Of a DNA stretch of 64,000 nt, positions 48,444 through 58,187 are shown piece by piece. Position 1 is the stretch's first letter. Every line of letters begins with the position of its first letter. The notes beneath the pieces are model-generated. The model ran no database searches, had not been told where the DNA came from, and saw only the letters and a program-made list of their open reading frames with translations. The DNA is from Anisodus tanguticus (taxonomy: Eukaryota > Streptophyta > Magnoliopsida > Solanales > Solanaceae): positions 15,443,001 to 15,507,000 of the forward strand of contig CM067542.1 of the NCBI GenBank assembly GCA_034509755.1, given 5' to 3'. The position numbers and the translations under genes were made by a program.

Positions 48444-50070
48444 TATGTGGAATATATGGCCAAATGCCTACTTAACCACGTACTACTCTTCTTTTGAGCC
48501 GTAATAGCTGGTATATCACTTTTTCAAACTTCTTCGACCCTGTTTCCAAGTTAGTAGCAACCACTGGAATGTGTAACTTGCATAATACCCTTAGGTGAAC
48601 TTATCTTGGCTTCTTTGTACATGGCATATGAACTTATTGAGCGTACACTAGCTGTCTTCTTCTAAAGTTACGTGAAAAAAATTCAGAACAACTTATTTAG
48701 AAAGGGAGTAAGTTTCGTCTCGAGTCCACAAATGGATGGCTCAAGCTTAAAGTTTTTGTCAAACTTGTCTTATAAATATTGAGCGCTAAACTTTCTTTTA
48801 CAAAATAAGAACTTAAAGGGAAGTTGCCGGTGCACAAATGGGGGCAATTGAAACTTTATAATATGAAATTTAATTGTACAGAAATGTTATGATGTCTGAA
48901 GATGAGAAGTTCTGCCTTCTTTTGAGCCCTTTGACCCATTGCTCCTAGCCTTTCACTACCAGCATACCAAAAATGAAAGAAAAACAAACTAGGCGTTTTT
49001 TCGACTTTCAATAGTTTGAGTGAAAACTCATTTCTTTGACCATATTTTGTCAGAAATGACAGATTCTCTCACAGGATTTTCCTTTTTGGTTTTAATCCTG
49101 TTGGAATAAGAAATTGGTATAGATAAGAAATGGCCTTTTAGTTGAACAGTTATCATTTTCGTTAAATGTTGCTTCCACTTGGAAAGATTAGTTCCTTGTG
49201 TTAAACGGGTAAACGTTCTTGCTAATGTTAAGGAATGATTCCTTCTGTTAACACAAATGCTGTGATTTACTATGGTGTGAGATTCATCTACTTCATATGC
49301 CATTTTTTAAGTTTGAGATATCAGTATCAGTTCATTGTAAGAATCATGTGACCATAATAACAAGGAAAAAGAGGTTAATTAGTATCCTTTTACCATGGAG
49401 TGTTGGATTATAATGATCATGGGGATGTGGATTTGCTTGTTTTCTAGTTAATGTTGTTGCTTTGAATAGTAAAATGCTGTTATTTTTTCCTTGCTTTATT
49501 GTATTTCTTTGTTACTTCCATGGATTCATCTTAGAGTTTCTAGGACTGGTTGACTGATATAATGGAAATTCAGGGTCTCAATTTTTTGCCTAAAGAAGCT
49601 CAATTCTGAAAAGCATCACATACATTGCAAACCGAAAAATCGAACCTGAAGTTTCTATTTCAAAAAAAAAAAAACGAACTGAACCGAACTGATGTGGGAA
49701 ATGCTCTGATAATCTATCTGTTTTCATGTCTCATAAAAATTCTCACCTTCATACTCTTCCACCTTATCTTAGTGGCGTAAGCTGCAACGTCAATATAGAT
49801 TAGGACTACTACATGTTATACTCTAGGTTGTGTCCATCTTCAGATAAAAAATAATACTCTTTCACCCAAATAAGATGACCTGCCTATTGTTCTTGAATTC
49901 GACTGAATCTTTTTAGAATATTTTTTAATCTATCAAGTTTGTGTTAAAACACGATTCAGTTCGTGCCTGTATTCAAACCAAAAGTTGCTCAATCCGAACT
50001 TGAAAGCTGAACTGCATCATCTATTACTGTAAAGGGGGAAATATAAGGAGGGATGAAGATTCCTCTGTTC
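48444..50070. other. Intergenic DNA, nothing recognised
   Basis: No coding region, RNA gene or repeat is supported. It could contain 5' noncoding sequence of the Yae1-like gene further right, but I see no signal for that. Confidence 0.3.
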
Positions 50071-50088
50071 CATAAACGGACCTGCTAA

Positions 50089-50133
50089 AGGGCAGTCCGA
50101 TGCACTAAGCTCCCGCTATGCGCGGCGTCCTGG
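50089..50133 (-). mobile_element. SINE (TS-like), 3' part, split by Copia C
   Basis: Read on the - strand it has 'ccgcgcatagcgggagctta', then 'gtgcatcggactgcccttt', the 3' end of TS-type SINEs. The matching front part lies beyond Copia C at 55353-55491. The two outer flanks are an 18-bp direct repeat (50071-50088 and 55492-55509) with one mismatch, the SINE's own target duplication. Confidence 0.85.
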
Positions 50134-50501
50134 TGTTAAACAAGGAAATATTCCTGTGATATACACTGAATATACAGAAGTGTATATCACAGGAATACAG
50201 TGGACTGGCCCAGCTCTCGGCAGTGGCCCATCACGGACAGCAGTCTCCCGAGCCCATCACGGACAAGCCCATCTCGGACAGATTGTAGGAAATGCAATCT
50301 TATATATATGGTATATATATTTGTAGTATATTGTAGTGTAAAGGTTACCTTAATATGTGTTATACACTTACCATAATTGTATAGTTAGAATTATGGTAGA
50401 ATAAGGTTTTAGGAATAGAATAGGAATAGAATTCTCCTATTTTGTAACTTGTATAAATACCTTTCAATCAATATAAATAATCAAGGGGATTATTTCTTTC
50501 A
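50134..50501 (+). repeat. Copia C 5' LTR
   Basis: 368 bp, TGTTAAAC to CTTTCA. It contains a near-palindrome at about 50150-50200 ('cctgtgatatacact' / 'agtgtatatcacagg'). Confidence 0.92.
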
Positions 50502-50661
50502 TGGTATCAAGAGACTAGGTCTAAACAAAAGTTTTCTCTCCCAACTTTTGTACCCTCTCTCGGCCTAGACCCCCCCCCCCCCTCGAGTTTCTCTCCCAAA
50601 TTTCGTCTTCTGCTCTCAAAAACCTCTCTTAAATTTTCCCCTCCTTCTTTGTTCTTTCAAT

Positions 50662-51507
50662 ATGTCTAAGAACAATTATCATCATACCCTCATGGTTTCT
50701 AACATCAAGAACAGTATCCCTATTGTACTTGAAATGGAAAACGTCCAATATGCGACGTGGGCAGAATTGTTTAAAATTCACGCTATCTCCCATCAAGTTA
50801 TCCATCACATAATTCCTCCCGCTACACATCTTCCCGCGGAGGATCCTCAATTATGGATTACGCTTGATGCTACCGTTCTCCAGTGGATCTATTCCACTAT
50901 TTCGGTTGACCTTTTACAGACGATTATTGAGCCGGATACCACGGCTATGGCTACCTGGAATAGATTGCGTAACATATTCCAAGATAACCAACATTCACGT
51001 GTCGTCACACTCGAACAGGAATTCTCTCTAATTCGCATGGAAGACTTTCCAAACGTATCGGCATATTGCAAGAAACTCAAGGAGTTGGCGGATCAACTCT
51101 GTAATGTTGGCGCACCTGTAACAAATAATCGTCTGGTTCTACAATTGGTTGCCGGCCTTTCGGAGGCCTATAATGGCGTTGGAACTCTCCTTCGTCAAAG
51201 CAACCCTCTTCCCGCCTTTTATCAAGCCCGCTCCATGCTTACTTTGGAAGAAGCCGGTTTGGCTAAAAAAGCGGCTACCGGAGCAAGCCCCGTCGTCATG
51301 ATGGCGTCCTCCCCAAGTTCTTCAGGTTTTGTTGATAATTCGGGCCAAAACCGTACTCATGGTGGCGGCAAAAATAATCGTAAGAATAATAACAAAAACC
51401 GCGGGGGCAAACGCGGCGGTTCCGATGGTGGTTCCGGTGGTGGTTCCGGTGGTCAGCAAGCAGGCAGTGGGTCCCGTACAGTGAACAGTGGCCCACCACC
51501 CTACTAG
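50662..51507 (+). CDS. Copia C Gag
   Basis: 281 aa from ATG 50662 (Met-Ser-Lys-Asn-Asn). The capsid-like region includes Glu-Asn-Val-Gln-Tyr-Ala-Thr-Trp-Ala-Glu-Leu-Phe (about 27-38) and Asn-Val-Ser-Ala-Tyr-Cys-Lys-Lys-Leu-Lys-Glu. The C-terminal 60 residues are Gly/Asn/Lys/Arg-rich with no Cys-His knuckle. It ends at TAG 51505. In related copies similar sequence continues past this point, so the stop may be a mutation. It is the only intact full-length Gag besides that of B. Confidence 0.8.
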   Translation: MSKNNYHHTLMVSNIKNSIPIVLEMENVQYATWAELFKIHAISHQVIHHIIPPATHLPAEDPQLWITLDATVLQWIYSTISVDLLQTIIEPDTTAMATWNRLRNIFQDNQHSRVVTLEQEFSLIRMEDFPNVSAYCKKLKELADQLCNVGAPVTNNRLVLQLVAGLSEAYNGVGTLLRQSNPLPAFYQARSMLTLEEAGLAKKAATGASPVVMMASSPSSSGFVDNSGQNRTHGGGKNNRKNNNKNRGGKRGGSDGGSGGGSGGQQAGSGSRTVNSGPPPY

Positions 51508-51515
51508 TCCCAGCA

Positions 51516-54500
51516 GTGGGGCTGGGGCAGTGGGCAGTGGGCCAGCAACCCTTATGCTCCAACAGCCAGTGGGCTGGCCAGCCTTTCAGGCCCAAAAATC
51601 AGCAGTTGCGGCCTAGTGGCCACTGGCACAACAACGGAAGTTCCAGCAGCTACGGTCCACAACCCAGTTCTGGGATTCTTGGGCCCCGGCCTCCTCAAGC
51701 CCACCAAGCAGTAGGCACCTCTCCCACCGACATTGAGGCCGCAATGCACACACTTGGGTTGACGCAACCGGATCCTAATTGGTACATGGACACCGGCGCA
51801 ACGACACACATGACCTCCGATCAAGGTAATCTCTCGTCTTATTCCAATTTGAGCAACCCTCGTGGTATAATTGTCGGAAATGGTAACTCTATTCCAATTA
51901 AGGGTTATGGTCATAAAACGTTGTCTCCCCCCAATCCACCCCTTATCTTGAAAAATACTTTACATGCCCCCAAATTGATTAAAAACTTAGTGTATGTCCA
52001 CAAGTTCACCACTGACAATTCTGTTTCTGTTGAATTTGATCCTTTTGGTTTTTCTGTGAAGGATTTCAAGACGGGGAGTCCTCTCATGAGGTGTGATAGT
52101 AGGGGAGATATGTATCCTATCACACCCGGTTTCAGTCCATCGAGTCAAGCCTTGCCTTCAGCTTTTGCAGCCATTTCTCCTTCCTTGTGGCATGCTCGCC
52201 TTGGTCATCCGGGATCTTCTATTTTATCAGTTTTAGATCAAAATAGCTTTATTTCTTGTAAGGGTGCGAGTCGTACTCAAAATTGTCAATCTTGTTCATT
52301 AGGAAAAATTGTTAAGTTGTCATTTGTGTACTCAAATTCTCATACTTCAATGCCATTTGATATTATTCATAGCGACCTATGGACGTCTCATGTTCTAAGT
52401 TTGTTAGGTCATCGATATTATGTTCTTTTTTTTGGATGATTATTCTAAATTTTTGTGGACATTTCCAATTGCCAATAAATCTCAAGTGTTTTCTGTCTTC
52501 ATAAAATTTAGAGCATTCATTAGAACACAATTCGAAAGAGAAATAAAAAATATTAAGTGTGATAATGGGAAAGAGTATGACAATAGGGTGTTTCGGGAGT
52601 TCTGTGATAATAATGGGATCAATTTTCGTTTTTAGTGCCCTCATACATCTTCTCAAAATGGGAAAGCCGAACGCAAAATTCGTTCCATAAATAACATTGT
52701 CTGCACCCTTTTACTTCATGCCTCTGTACCCCCATATTTTTGGCATCATGCTCTACAAATGGCAACATATCTCCTAAACATAATTCCTTCCAAAGGTCTG
52801 ACATATTCACACCCCTCCAAATCTTATATAATAAGAATCCTTCTTATTCTCATCTTCGGGTTTTTGGGTGCTTGTGTTATCCGTTATTCCCATCCACCAC
52901 AATTAACAAACTTCAGGCCAGGTCTACTCCGTGTGTGTTTTTGGGTTATCCGTCTAATCATCGTGGTTATAAATGCTTTGATTTATCCTTCAAGAAAATC
53001 ATCATTAATCGCCATGTAATTTTTTTATGAAACTCAATTTCCATTTACTAAAGTCCTTACTCCCGAGCCTAGTTCGTATAATTTTTTTGGATGATGGTAT
53101 ATCTCCGTATATTACTCATCATTTTTCGGACATGTCCCGCACCCAAAATCCTCTAGCGGGCCCACTACCCGCTGGACCCATTGTTCCGTCACAGTTTCCA
53201 GTAGCAGGAACAGTTCCAGCGATTGGGCCAGTCCAGCCCAATTCTAGAACTGTTCCAGTTTCAGCCCCAGATTCTCGATTTGGGCCAGCAGGCCCACTGC
53301 CTGCTGGCCAGTCCGTCCCGAGCCCAGCAAATTCCCAAAATTCACTAAATTCTTCCTTGAGTCATAGACCGGTCACTCGTAGTCAGCGGGATATTTTTAC
53401 ACCTAAAAGACATTTTAATTTACATTATAATGTCTCTAAATCCCCCTTGCCCCGTAATCCTGTGTCCGCCTTAAACGACCCGAATTGGAAAATTGCTATG
53501 ACCGATGAGTATAATGCTCTTATTGATAATAAGACGTGGGAGTTGGTGCCCCGTCCATCTGGTATTAATGTTATCAGGTCTATGTGGATTTTTGCTTACA
53601 AGGAGAATTTAGATGGGTCATTTGCTCGGCATAAGGCGAGGCTTGTGGGTGATGGTAAGACTCAGCAGGTTGGGATAGATTGTGGTGAGACGTTTAGTCC
53701 GGTGGTCAAACCGGCTACCATTCGCACTATGCTTAGCTTGGCTCTTTCAAAGACTTGGCCTATTCATCAGTTGGATGTCAAGAATGCTTTCCTACATAGT
53801 GATCTCAAAGAAACATTCTATATGCATCAGCCGTTGGGTTTCAGGGATCCCAACCGTCCTCATCATGTCTGTTTGTTGAAGAAGTCCTTATATGGGCTTA
53901 AGCAGTCTCCACGAGCCTGGTATATGAGGTTTGCTGACTTTGTATCGACTATTGGGTTCACTCACAGCAGGTCAGATAATTCCTTGTTCATCTACCGTCG
54001 TGGTTTATCCTAGGCCTACATTCTGTTGTATATGGATGATATCATTTTGACTGCATCTTCCGATGCCTTATGCCAGTCTATCATGGCCATGCTCAGTTCT
54101 AAGTTTGCTATGAAAGACTTAGGGGCCCTTGAGTTACTTTTTGGGGATTGCCGTCAAGCGTCATTCAGGTGGTTTGTTTTTGTCTCAAAGAAAGTATGCG
54201 GCAGAGATCATCGAAAGGGCTAAGATGTCATCATGTAAGTCCACTTCCACTCCGGTTAATGCAAAACCCAAGCTTAGTGTCGCGACTGGTGTACCATACG
54301 AGGACCCGACCCGCTATCGCAGTCTTGCAGGGGCCCTCCAGTATCTTACCTTTACCAGACCGGATATTACGTATGATGTTCAGCAGGTGTGTTTATTCAT
54401 GCATGATCCAAGAGTTGAGCACATGAATGCAATCAAACACATCATTCGGTATATTCAGGGGACACTGGACTATGGTTTGCACTTGTATCCTTCTTCTATA

Positions 54501-54998
54501 TCCACATTTGTCTCGTACACGGATGCTGATTGGGGTGGTTGCCCCGACACTAGATGGTCGACGTCTGGCTACTGTATGTTCCTTGGCAACAACTTGGTCT
54601 CCTGGTCGGCAAAGCGTCAGGCAACTCTATCACGCTCAAGTGCAAAGGCAGAATATCAAGGGGTAGCGAATGTGGTCTCCGAATCATGTTGGCTACGTAA
54701 TTTTCTTTTGGAGCTTCATTGTCCCATTCAGAAGGCAACCTTGGTATATTGCGATAATATTAGTGTCATCTACCTTTCAGGTAACCCGGTCCAGCACCAA
54801 CGCACTAAGCATATCGAAATGGACATTCACTTTGTCCGTGAAAAGGTTGCAAAGGGTCACGTTCGCGTATGCCATGTCCCGTCTCGTTATCAAATTGCAG
54901 ACATCTTTACAAAGGGTCTACTAGCGGTCCTTTTTGAGGATTTTAGGGACAGTCTCAGCATTCGAAGACCGCCCGCTATGACTACGGGGGTGTGTTAA
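51516..54998 (+). pseudogene. Copia C pol (protease, integrase, RT, RNase H; a few lesions)
   Basis: It lies in the -1 frame relative to gag. Protease Tyr-Met-Asp-Thr-Gly-Ala-Thr-Thr-His-Met at about 51782; GAG-pre-integrase Leu-Trp-His-Ala-Arg-Leu-Gly-His near 52186; integrase core with Cys-Asp-Asn-Gly-Lys-Glu-Tyr (about 52557); Pro-rich linker (53150-53330); RT with Leu-Asp-Val-Lys-Asn-Ala-Phe-Leu and Tyr-Met-Asp-Asp (54029); RNase H with Ala-Asp-Trp-Gly-Gly-Cys and Ala-Glu-Tyr. The last stop lies inside the 3' LTR. Breaks: near 52430, 52633, 53035, 54011, 54130. Confidence 0.88.
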
Positions 54999-55352
54999 AC
55001 AAGGAAATATTCCTGTGATATACACTGAATATACAGAAGTGTATATCACAGAATACAAAGGATCGGCCCAGCCCTCTCTCGGCGGTGGCCCATCACGGAC
55101 AGCAGTCTCCCGAGCCCATCACGGACAAGCCCATCTCGGACAGATTGTAGGAAATGCAATCTTGTATATATGGTATATATATTTGTAGTATATTGTAGTG
55201 TAAATGTTACCTTAATTAGTGTTATACACTTACCATAATTGTATAGTTAGAATTATGGTAGAATAAGGTTTTAGGAATAGGATTCTCCTATTTTGTAACT
55301 TGTATAAATACCTTTCAATTAATGAAAATAATCAAGGGGATTATTTCTTTCA
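54993..55352 (+). repeat. Copia C 3' LTR
   Basis: 360 bp. It differs from the 5' copy by a few small indels and substitutions. Confidence 0.92.
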
Positions 55353-55491
55353 CCTGAGAAGGGCATGATCATAAGGGTCTATTGTACGCAGTCTTACTTA
55401 GCATTTCTGCAAGTGGTTGTTTCCACGCCTTGAACACATGACCTCCTGGTCACATGGCAGTAACTTTACCAGTTACTCCAAGGCTCCCCTT
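55353..55491 (-). mobile_element. SINE (TS-like), 5' part, split by Copia C
   Basis: Read on the - strand it starts 'ggagccttggagtaactgg', followed by 'taaagttactgccatgtgac', 'aggaggtcatgtgttcaagg' (box B), 'cacttgcagaaatg' and 'acaatagaccctt'. These blocks are in the order of tobacco TS SINEs. The rest of the copy is at 50089-50133. Confidence 0.85.
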
Positions 55492-55509
55492 CATAAACTG
55501 ACCTGCTAA

Positions 55510-56062
55510 TTATAAAATAAATTGGTAGGGTGTATTCAAGAATAATTTAATGTAATAGTTTATGGTCTGTCAATATCTTATCCAAAAAAAAAAGGTTTAT
55601 TGTGTAGCAATGGATTGCATTCTTAAAAGCTGCTGTATATTAATTGGTATAAATGGATGACACATTACATCAATCATTTAACTGTATAGAATTTGCAAAG
55701 TTTTCTTCTAAAGTTGTTATGTTGATGTTTATAAGAACAAAAGCTATAGTGATCATAATGCGTTTTGCCAGGCTTGCCAGATTATAGCTTGGGTGTCTTC
55801 CATTGTGTAGCTGATGTATTCTGGTGCAATTGTTTTGTCTTGAGCACCTGATCGCTTCTATTAGTTAAATACAGTTTGTGCATTCATGTGGTAACTTCTG
55901 ACTTAAAAGTAATACTAAGTAATATTTCAAAAAGTACAGTGGATATTAGTGTAATTGTGCCTCAATCTCCTCTCTTCTTTCATTTGCTTTTGCCTTATGA
56001 TATATGAACTGACTTGATTTCTGTTATTTCTATTATTTCAGCTGATTATCCTAGGTTTGGAG
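55510..56062. other. Upstream flank of the Yae1-like pseudogene
   Basis: Noncoding and AT-rich. A splice-acceptor-like TTATTTCAG ends at 56041, so an upstream noncoding exon probably existed, but I could not find it. Confidence 0.35.
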
Positions 56063-57321
56063 ATGGAAAGACGTATAAAGAATGAACTCTACTCTGACAT
56101 TTTTGATATGTCAAATCTTCAATCCAGTCTTAGGTCGACTATCAATTCTGGAAACACTGATTCGCATGGTATGAACTTCAGCTGATTGTTTCAAGCTGAT
56201 AATGAAAATAAATAAAAAACATTTGGTATTAAGATTTGAATATCAAATTGCTTACCCTTAATAAAAGGTATGATGTGGTGCTCTTATTCCTGGATCGCAC
56301 TCGAAGTGGAAAATTGAAGGTCCTCACTGGCAGTTTTAGAATTTTTATTCTAAAAGGTCCATTATCAAAAGAAAAGTTTTATTCTAAAAGGTCTTTTTTA
56401 GTGGCTATTCTCAGCAGATCTGGATGAAAGTGAACTTGAGCTTTTGTTGATTAACCAATGCCTCTTTCTCTCTTTTCCGTTCTTTGTATGCCTAAGATCA
56501 ATCAAAGCTGAAAGAACTATCCTTCCCTATTTTCTCGTTTCAAACATTTTAAGGCTTTGATTGCGGTTTGTGAATAAATATGTTAGTTAAATGTTGCAAA
56601 GTGGAGATATTCTAATATGCCAGACAGCGAGTGGTGTGACGTGTGGGATGATGATGGAGATGTTTGTCATGATTCTACTGATAAATTGGATAAAACATCT
56701 TAAATGGACAGGGAATGGCAGAGGCGGCATGACCAATTCCATACTGTATCCTTGCAAGTTAAATCTGATTGAGAGCATCCAGAAAAGAACCGTGATGGTA
56801 TTATGGCAGGGAAAGAAGCTTCAGCACAAGAGGGGTTTAATGTTGGTTTTAGGGACTCTGTATATGTTGGATACAACTGGGGTCTTGTCAGAGGTATCAC
56901 TAGGCAAGTATATGCATTTCATTCATGAAATTTGTAGAGATTTAGGTTTGTTTCTTTCTGCTGCATTGCATTTAACTTTGATCTTCTCTTTTTGTAATTT
57001 TTTCTCTTCATGAAGTGCATTGGCCTCTCTTCCTGACGGCTTAAAAGAAAGAATGGTTGAAACAAAGGAAATCCAGAATAAGTTCCAGCACTTACATGAG
57101 TCTGTGCAGTCTCGCGCTCAACAACGGAAATGCTTAAGGTGTTCCATGATTATCTGTCAAAGAAGTCAGAAGAGAGTGGTAAAAATGACAACTCTAGCTC
57201 CTGCTTGGCGGATTACAATGACCTCAGCTCCAGTGTCAGTCTCTTTGAGAATTACCAGAAAGAGCTACAAGCACTTATTCATGAATCAGGGCTCAAACTG
57301 CACTTGGATACAAAAGAATAG
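56063..57321 (+). pseudogene. Yae1-domain protein pseudogene (Yae1/LTO1 family)
   Basis: Three exons: 56063-56168 (from ATG), 56624-56903, 57016-57321. The middle exon encodes Glu-Trp-Gln-Arg-Arg-His-Asp-Gln-Phe-His, then Ala-Gly-Lys-Glu-Ala-Ser-Ala-Gln-Glu-Gly-Phe-Asn-x-Gly-Phe, the Gly-x3 repeat pattern of Yae1 proteins, which in yeast act as adaptors for Fe-S cluster delivery to the ABC protein Rli1. Lesions: TAA at 56701, TGA at 56770 within about 40 extra bases between Phe-His and the Gly-x3 block, and a frameshift near 57110; after it the frame runs open to TAG at 57319-57321. The second intron uses a GC donor (AG|GCAAGT at 56904). Retained introns point to a decayed or duplicated gene rather than a retrocopy. 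Confidence 0.7.
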
Positions 57322-57901
57322 CTTTTTCTTTTCTTGCTTTACTCATTGAAGTCGCTTATCACTTTCTTGACAAGTGATAGTTTTCATCACAATCCATGAA
57401 AATTGCATTTAGTAAAGAAAAAAAAAGATAGAATGCGTAGTTTGTACATGGAATCTTAATATATTCCAACATTGTATGCATGGTTTAAGTTAAAAATGTG
57501 TTGTATTCTGAAGAGATATTACTTTTTGCTCTTTCTACTGTCTATTCTCTTTCTACTGTCTATTCTCTTTCTTTTATTTTAAGTTTTTCGTTATTAATAG
57601 TAGGATAAGGGTGTAAGTTTGTATTTTGAGTTGTTGCTTGCCTTTTCTGGTGATAGTTTGGTTGACTTCCATTTTTATGTGGTTAAGAGTGGTGGACTCC
57701 AAAAGTTCCACTTTCTCAATATTTTAGTTTGTTGGGAATCATGATTGCTCGTGAAGATTGATAAAAAGGAGTTGAAGTTGAAGATGAAGTGTTCTGTAAA
57801 AATTCTTAACAAGCTTTGGCTTGATTGATTAGAGAAATCAGCTTCTGGACCAAAAAAATTATCTGTGTTGTGTTGCTTTTTGAAGTGTCTTTTAAATTTG
57901 T
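57322..57901. other. 3' flank of the Yae1-like pseudogene
   Basis: Noncoding. A 16-bp CTTTCTACTGTCTATT-type segment is repeated near 57530-57570. No polyadenylation site can be assigned with confidence. Confidence 0.35.
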
Positions 57902-58187
57902 TGAAAGAAATAATCCCCAATAATCAATTGATTGAATAGATATATATACAAGTTACATATTTCCATAAGAGGAAAATCCTTTTCCTATTCTACTTCTAAA
58001 TCCTTATTCTACCATAATTCTAACTATACAATTATGGTAAGTGTATAACACTAATTAAGGTATCCTTTTCATTACAATATACTACAATATACATTCCTAA
58101 TATACCATATATACTTCTGCCCGTGATGGGCTATTTGCACACTGCCGAGATGGGCTTCTGCCCGTGATGGGTTGGGCTGTTTTAACA
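57902..58187 (-). repeat. Copia D 3' LTR (left copy)
   Basis: 286 bp. It has one fewer copy of a roughly 43-bp unit ('gcccgtgatgggctatttgc') than the right LTR. Confidence 0.9.

Larger units (their letters stand above)
50134..55352 (+). mobile_element. Copia C: Ale/Retrofit-like retrotransposon, inserted in a SINE
   Basis: LTRs 50134-50501 and 54993-55352 are close to identical. The flanking duplication is CCTGG/CCTGA (50129-50133 and 55353-55357, one mismatch). The primer-binding site TGGTATCAAGAG follows the 5' LTR at 50502. The order is gag, protease, integrase, RT, RNase H. The frame is broken by a handful of small lesions (gag/pol offset, a T-run insertion near 52430, TAG at 52633, a shift near 53035, TAG at 54011, a shift near 54130). 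It is the youngest-looking element of its lineage here. Confidence 0.93.
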
